A stretch of DNA of 64,000 nt, taken from Mya arenaria (lineage: Eukaryota; Mollusca; Bivalvia; Myida; Myidae). Below the pieces are notes generated by a model that made no database searches, had not been told where the DNA came from, and saw only the letters and a list, made by a program, of their open reading frames with translations. This document shows positions 57,117-64,000 of this stretch, one piece after another. Location of the stretch: assembly GCF_026914265.1 (NCBI RefSeq), contig NC_069125.1, positions 70,262,046-70,326,045 of the forward strand. The letters are read 5' to 3'. Numbering within the stretch: the stretch's first letter is position 1; every line of letters begins with the position of its first letter. Position numbers and translations under genes: made by a program.

Positions 57117-60100
57117 ATGGCGGCTTTCTCAGGTAGAAAGCGTCACAAAAATGTGGTTTTTCGTGCCTTATTATTGTGTTATGTTCTTCAAACCGTGCCA
57201 TATTGCTGTGGATCAAATATACCGTTCGAGGACTTAAAATTGTCTGTGTCGGAAGATGCCGAAATCGGAACAATTGTAATACGGGATGACATAATTGTGA
57301 AAGAATGTATACAAATACTTCATATACAAAGGTCAAGACAAGCCCCATCTCATCCGTTTTCATTACAACCAGATGGATCGCTAGTCACCAATTCTTCATT
57401 AAAATACTTTGTTGGGGACCTTTTTGTTGTTAAACATCAGAGCTCAGAGTCGTGCTCTGTCTCATCACCAAATCTCACGCCCATCCATATCGAGGTGATC
57501 CCGAGTAGGGACGTCCTTCGCTTTCAAAGGAATGGCTACCGCGGCCTCATCCCAGCTCGCCCGGTGTATGGCACCTTGGTCGAGGGAATCTCAGACCTTT
57601 ACGCTGTCTCTGACGCTGGGCATGAGAACAATGTGGAATACAAGATCGTTGGGTCGGACAATTTCTTCCTTCAGACATTCTCAAAGGAGGGCCACATCCA
57701 ACTTGCTGTATATGTTAAACGCCCATTGTCTCAAACTAAGCAGAGCGAGAAATTCATGATTATTGCAATGAATGCCAATGGCCAAGAGGGTTATACACAC
57801 ATTGAGGTGAAAACCATTGCATCCATAGACCATTACGCTGTAGCAAAAATTGATGACTCAAATCTCTACTTCAAGCCGACGTACAATGAACACAAATCAC
57901 GCCACCGGCGTCAAACAGCCGTTGACGTAATTCTTCCTGATAAAACGGTACAGGAAACTGCAACAGGTACACTATTCAGCGTCCAAAACGCCACCCAGGA
58001 CAATGACAACTACCGCTACACGCTCAAGAGCTCCACCTACCAGAACGCATTCGCGGTAGACAGCGTTAGCGGCGGCGTTTCCGTAGTTGCTGGTTTTAAA
58101 CTGGACTACGAAACGTTTGTGCCGTTGAACAACGGTTCTGCAAGGATCGAACTTACAATCACTGTGACAGACAGCTCCAAAGCAGAGAACAGCAGTGAAT
58201 ATGGTAAGAAGCACACCGAAGTTATTGTAAGTGTGCCATTATTTAAGGTACGTTAACGAGTTGCCGCTCGATTAGTGCCCATGTGAACAGAATGTTCTGG
58301 GGCCCCTTTCAATGAAGGATCTTAGTCTTATTTATTTGCCTACTGGTAATTTCAAAGATCTCCAATCTGTAGGTCTATCACTGTTGTCAACAAGTTATTT
58401 TTTCTTCGTTTCTTCGTCTTTTTTTTTCAACTTGAAAGCTGCACAGATTTACCGCTTTTACAAATTTTCATTTGTCTCAGAATGAGCAATTTTTATGTAA
58501 ATTTCTGCGAACCAGTGATAAAAGACTGCTGACAAAATATCAAATCACAGATTTGCATATTTCCGTTCGAAAATTGTTGTTTAATGGCTAAAAGCGTTAT
58601 TAACGGTTTAAGAAAAATGAAAAAAAACATCCATTTTTGAACTGAATTATAAAAATCTGCGATCTTATTTTTGTCAGCAGTCCTATATGACTGGTTTACG
58701 TTTTTGTTTTTGTTTTCTCATAAGTTGGCTCGTTCCAAGACAATGAATAAAAACAGTGGTCAAAACGTTCAATCAGTGAGAGTGCAGCTTTATACTGGCT
58801 TATGTTTAGATATATATTTCACTGTATCGAATATCGGACCCTTACATAATTTCATTTTGCGATGAAGATCTTGATTGAAACAGGCCCTAGTTCAATTACG
58901 CGATTATCCGGCAACGAAATTATGACAATAGATTTGTGAAAAACACTGACAGCAGTGTCTGAACAAGGACTTCATATATAATAAAATAATTTCTTAAAAT
59001 ATTTCATATCAAACCAGGGTTGTTTTATTCTATGCATTCTGTGTTTACATTATTGCAAATAAGAACTACAGTAATGAAATGAAATTACAAAATCAATATG
59101 GACTTATTCCATGATAAGGATAAATAGCGAGCTGATACGAAATTCAATGGACTCGAAAGTCTCAAGCTTTGTCGAAATTGAACCATGCATTTTCTTTTGC
59201 GGATTTGTTTGAACATGAGTCAGCCGGGCAGGAAGTACAAGATTAGTTTCACGTTCGTAATAGACAAGCGCAACGCTCCGTGCTAATAATATTACACATG
59301 TACACATAAATACCTCGGATATGACTTCGTCAATCAGAAGTAACACTAGTTAAAAGGCACAAATCCGAACTTATATTTTACATTTTTGTTATGCATTCGC
59401 ATATAGTTTCATGGTCTTAAATCCGTACATTAAATACTGCACTCGCGATTCAAGTATGTGCACGTGAAAATCTCAGTTTGACGCTACCGACGACGTTTAC
59501 GGTGTGTCATTAAAAGACACGTTACGTCGGACTATACTGAATATGCGTTTGAATAAACGTAACTTCACATCTGGCACCAATAATACTGTAATCCTACTCC
59601 CAGCTTCACATTAAATACTTTTTTTGCAATTTTATGTCGTGTCAACTTTAACAAAAAGTCATAAGCTTTAAAGCGTCCTTTCAAAAAGTTCGTGATGATT
59701 TTGTTTACTGCAATTATCACTTTTCGATGTTTAAGTATATGCTATGATTATGCTTCAACTTATCTGGACATTGAAAATAACTATTGTTTAAAAAAGTGAA
59801 ACTTGACATATTCATCGATCAGTGAGCTTGATGGTTTTATTTTGACAGTTTCAGATGAATTTTTAAATGTTTTCTGTCTTAATTTCAGTTGTTAAGACGC
59901 TCCTTCAGCCCGTGATACTGTCGGACGTCAACGACGAGTCGCCGGTGTTCACCAACGAGTTTTTCCCTTATTACGCGGTCGTGTCGCTCAACGCCGCCGC
60001 CAACAGTCTCGTTTACTCCATCACCGCTAGCGACCCCGACAGAGACGCCCAACTCTCGCTCTCACATGAGTTTGGTATGTATCACATTATGTTTTGATCC

Positions 60101-63100
60101 TGTTATACATTTATATATGTACATTTTAGTGCAATATTTCGCCGTGCGTTTGCGTTCTTAAAGGAGATATACCACAGTGGACATTCGTCTACGGTGTAGT
60201 TTTAAGAAAATTATAATATTTACAATAATATTACGTTAAAAACAAAAATTTCATTGAATGGAGTTTAACTAAATTATAGTGCTATATTATAATTGGCGTT
60301 TACTAATTACCAAATGGCCGCTGTTTCAGATGGCAATGCCGGTGATTTTTTCGACGTGACGTTTAACAATGCCGTGGCTGACATCAAACGTAAGGGCCAG
60401 CAGCCATTCACGCAGGACCAAGTGCTGCGAATCACCATCAAGGCCACGGACACCGCTGGGGCAAGCTCCCAGGTGACGAGTGCAGTTGTGGAGGTCAAGG
60501 TCGGCACGCGGCGCCCGCAGTTCAGCAAGGAGAACGGATACAAATTCCAGTTCCAGGAAGACAATGCCGTCAACCAGAAGTAAGTGCCGAAGAACTAGTC
60601 CACACAGCCTTTACTGTAACCATTGAACTCTTATAAATACGTACATAAGTTAAAGGGACAAGTTCACTGAATTTTTTTTTTTTTTTTTTTTTTGCTTTTC
60701 AATATGTAGTTTAAAACCTTAATTGCTTATATAGAAGTTAACTTTAACACCATTCTCCAATGATGACATTCTTATATAAAGCCTAATAAAAAAAATAAAT
60801 AATAAAAATAATAAGCCTACCTACCCTACCTATTTTTGAAAAGGATGTAACCCTAACCAAACAATTTTTTTTTAGGCCTAGGGTCAGACATCAGTATTGT
60901 TTTTTTTTATTGAAATGTGAAAAATGCTTTCAATATTAACTGATAAAAAACATCATCAAAAGTTCAAAATAGAGCTTTCCTTTAAATGTTAAAGACTGGA
61001 ACGAAAAATTAGTAACACTTTGTTCAGGCTTGGGTCTACGTAATTCAGTTCAAATTTCTGTTTGTTGAGAAAAGTAAATCAAGTGACCATAACTCAGTTT
61101 TAAAAAAAAAGGTCACCAACATTAAATATGTGAACGAGTATGTCTCTTCAATAGTTCGTTATGTATTCTGGTTACTTTTACTTATTTATGTTTTGGATTC
61201 TTTTTTGGCATCACATTCAAGCAGCTTGATGTTTTGTTCTATACAAACATTGTTTGGTTTCATGTATGTATAGATAATGAATGAACCAGGCTACAATTGT
61301 TGTTAAAACTCTTTTATTTAATTTGTAGGATAACCACACCACAGAATAGAATAAAAGTGAAGAGTTTCCAGCCCAACAGCATATCTCTGGCAGTTCTAGA
61401 TGAGTTCAGCCAGGTGTCCCAGATGTTCGAGGCACGGGTGTCGGACTCATCTGTTGGGGGTGTCTACAATGCTGACCTGCACGTGAAGCAGGTGGTGGAC
61501 TATGAGACGAACCCACAGATCTACAGTCTCACCATCCGGGCCACAGAGGGCAGTACTGGCCTCACCAGCACCACTACAGTCAGTACTGTCGAAATTTTCA
61601 AAGAGAACATGGGGCTGCTTTCAATAAACAACTTAGATCTTACTTAAGTCTAAGAGTAGAATATCTGACTGTTTTAATTAGAGTGTAAAAATAACTGGCC
61701 AATACTAACTTGGGCATATTTAATGATAAGGGCGAGAATAATTGTGTCTACTGCCCATGGTTTTGATGGAGTTTATTGATGAAGGGAAACAAAATTTGAT
61801 CCTGTCCAATTGAAATTTGAGTTTTGTTTATTTTTGTTTTCACATTGACATCTTTATTTTTGTATATTGCTGATTCCTAAATATATTACCGACTTTTCTT
61901 ATTTTTCAGCTTGAAATTGATGTCACAGACAAGAATGAATTTGACCCAGCTTTTACCATTTCAACATACAAGAAAGAGAATGTCAGAGAAGATATTGCCA
62001 CTGGCAGTGTTCTACTTACTGGTACACTTTTTCTTTAAAGTGTTAACGTGATCAGATATTAAGCTATTGATTGTTTATGAACCCATTTTTTACCATTTAA
62101 TACAACAACAATTGATACCATTTGCGATTTTTAAAGAGCATATCATCAGTGAATTACAACAGAATGCAAAATGATGCACATTGTCATTTTCAGTTACTGC
62201 AAGAGATAGCGACCTCAATACAAAGATGTCATTTTCTGTTAACAACGACCACTTTAGAGTTGTACCACTGAATCCAGAAAACACAACCAGTCCATATACT
62301 GCCAACATTGTTGTTAACAAGTAGGTGTCATTTGTGCACTAACTAGTTTATAAACCAATTGAATATGGACCATAGATGTAAATAAAACAGGATACCATTC
62401 TCATCCCCAGTATATAATGTGCTTATACTGTTACATCATTACTTATAATATCATAATTAGTCATTGATTTTCTGTTAAAAAAAATACCATTAAAGATAAT
62501 AAGAAAGTACACTTATATTTAATTTTACTTTTTTTGAGAAGCTGATGGGTTTTGATTAAGATTTTAAACCATTTTAAAGTTGTATACAAAGTAAAGTGTT
62601 CAAAAAGACACACCATAAAACATTTGATTGGATTACATACAGCAGAGTGAAACTAAATGGGTGTGACAGGTAGAACATCAATTTCATTCACTTTGTTCCT
62701 AAAAACACTGAATGCTGTTCAGTTAAGGGGAACAAAACTAAAAGAAGCATTTTAGATAGGTGATCAGTGCACAAGGTTTTTGTACTACAAATTGAAATGA
62801 TTTCTATTAATACTAAAAAAAAATCATACTTTTCAGTATTTATATCATGGAAAGATATGCCCTATGTCAATTCACCTACCTGTTACAAAAATGGAAATCC
62901 ACTGAAATAATATGACCATTGTGATCCACTATATATCATGCTTGACTTATTTTGCAAAAGGCAAAAAATGTTCTAAGCTTTAATGCCAGAGATGGCTGAG
63001 TTGTTTTGATTGCATTCCTTTGGCATTCAGCAACTAGATCAGTACCTGAGTACTATTCTAAAAATAACCTTTCTGATATAAACTACAAGTATTTTTTCAC

Positions 63101-64000
63101 AACACACTAAAATCCTAATTACTATGTCAACATGAAAAAGTAGAATAATAACAGTATAGAATTATACCATTGAAACAACTGAGTGTCTCTCTTCTGCTCT
63201 TTTATATTATCTTGCATGTTTTCTTATTCATCATAAAATAGGGTTTGTTCATAAATTTTGCAGAATTCTAGTATTAATATGAATTTTGTTAAAAAATAAA
63301 TAAGCTCAATACAATCCATATTGATGATAGAAAAATGAGGTATTTTTTATCAAACACAAACATTCAGCATCCTTGATAACACATCTAAGCCATTTAGCTT
63401 TTTTTTTTAAATCTCTTATTAGTAGTACCATCTTTTTAGCTCACCTGTCACGTAGTGACAAGGTGAGCTTTTGTGATCACTCTTCGTCCGTCGTCTGTCC
63501 GTCCGTCCGTCCGTCCGTCCGACCGTCCGTTCACAATTGCTTGTGAACACAATAGAGGTCACAATTTTGACCTAATCTTTATGAAACTTGGTCAGACTGA
63601 TCATCTCTATAAAATCTAGGTCAAGTTCGATATTGGGTCATCTGGGGTCAAAAACTAGGTCACTAGGTCAATTAGTAGAAAAACCTTGTGAACACAATAG
63701 AGGTCACAATTTTAGCCTAATCTCAATGCAACTTGGTCAGAATGGTCATCTCTATAAAATCTAGGTCAAATTCGATATTGGGTCATCCGCGGTCAATAAT
63801 TAGGTCACTAGGTCAATTAGTAGAAAAACATTGTGAACACAATAGAGGTCACAATTTTAGCCTAATCTCAATGCAACATGGTCAGAATGATCATCTCTAT
63901 AAAATGTAGGTCAAGTTCGATATTGGGTCATCCGCGGTCAACAACTAGGTCACTAGGTCAGTTAGTACAAAAACCTTGTGAACACAATAGAGGTCACAAT
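57117..64000 (+). CDS. Cadherin-domain protein, 5' part (3' partial)
   Basis: Six exons join in phase: 57117-58203, 59889-60074, 60330-60579, 61329-61578, 61910-62021 and 62194-62320, giving 670 residues before the gene leaves the window. The ATG stands in ATATGGCGG. Residues 1 to ~33 are a signal peptide (VVFRALLLCYVLQTVPYCC). A long N-terminal region ends in the furin-like site RHRR (262-265), so a prodomain may be removed. Cadherin marks follow: FAVDSVSGGV and LDYE; the linker DVNDESPVF (375-383); ASDPDRD; RITIKATDTAG; VVDYETNPQIYSLTIRA; a weaker linker DVTDKNEFDPAF (595-606); and TARDSDLN. This predicts a calcium-dependent adhesion protein of the surface. Subfamily is not resolved; the first domains are divergent. 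Intron 1 holds a MITE. Confidence 0.88.
58435..58792. mobile_element. Foldback MITE, family A, copy in cadherin intron 1
   Basis: The left end AAAGCTGCACAGATT and the right end GAGAGTGCAGCTTT are inverted. Internal blocks GACTGCTGACAAAATATC, TTCCGTTCGAAAATTG and TTTGTCAGCAGTC match the copies at 3157 and 12570. The flanks do not show TTAA on both sides here, which argues against a firm piggyBac assignment. Confidence 0.75.
60580..61328. other. Cadherin intron with poly-T and A-rich tracts
   Basis: A run of more than 20 T lies near 60670-60692, followed by AT-rich low-complexity sequence. No exon or element boundary was resolved. Confidence 0.4.
62321..63436. other. Cadherin intron, nothing recognised
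   Basis: The donor AA|GTAGGT at 62321 opens an intron that stays AT-rich, with no acceptor plus open frame that I trust. The next exon is probably beyond the window. Confidence 0.45.
63438..64000. repeat. Hairpin-headed element with (GTCC)n and ~145-bp units, cut by window end
   Basis: It starts with a near-perfect hairpin, AGCTCACCTGTCAC then GTGACAAGGTGAGCT (63438-63469). A (GTCC)n run follows (about 63493-63520), then 145-bp units starting GAACACAATAGAGGTCAC at 63545, 63690, 63834 and 63979. The units are rich in AGGTCA. The same plan (head, GGAC/GTCC run, tandem AGGTCA-rich units) recalls the ~182-bp elements, in a different family and in reverse order. Confidence 0.75.

Overview
This is a 64 kb piece of an animal genome with small exons, GT-AG introns and an AT-rich, repeat-dense background. 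The gene content (a macin antimicrobial peptide, VKORC1, PEX12, MED19, LENG1, a cadherin) and the intronic tandem repeats rich in TGACCTTGACC point to a mollusc, most likely a bivalve. No tool was run. Exon chains were built by hand from splice signals, reading phase and remembered protein families, so family assignments come from recognition and not from a search.

Layout from left to right: the last two exons of an unrecognised basic, Ser-rich protein (+, 636-1955); LENG1 (-, 2760-9358, 8 exons); a block of tRNA-like SINE pieces and a 5'-truncated LINE (9.8-11.9 kb); a near-perfect 2.7 kb tandem duplication (11.7-17.1 kb), each copy holding a miniature LTR element and a foldback MITE; a gene for a protein with two winged-helix domains, the second a good Z-alpha domain, and a C-terminal RHIM (+, 17302-23407, 9 coding exons); a long element built of ~182-bp units (24.6-26.4 kb); MED19 (-, 27004-34003, 6 exons), whose introns hold a second ~182-bp element, a Mutator-like MITE and a Mutator-like transposon with a Ulp1-type protease; VKORC1 (+, 34309-36277, 3 exons), head to head with MED19; a macin peptide gene (+, 39030-39332); a gag-only LTR retrotransposon with near-identical 932-bp LTRs (40314-43323); PEX12 (+, 44317-54078, 8 exons), with a ~3 kb array of 37-bp repeats in its last intron; and the 5' part of a cadherin-family gene (+, 57117 to beyond the window).

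The most notable item is the Z-alpha/RHIM gene. Two N-terminal winged helices followed by an IQVGDNNAM-type RHIM is the plan of vertebrate ZBP1, the Z-nucleic-acid sensor that triggers RHIM-driven necroptosis and inflammation. Its presence here suggests a Z-form nucleic acid sensing, RHIM-amyloid signalling branch in bivalve immunity. The macin gene 15 kb downstream is a second immune gene. The remaining genes are housekeeping or developmental and show no sign of working as a unit.
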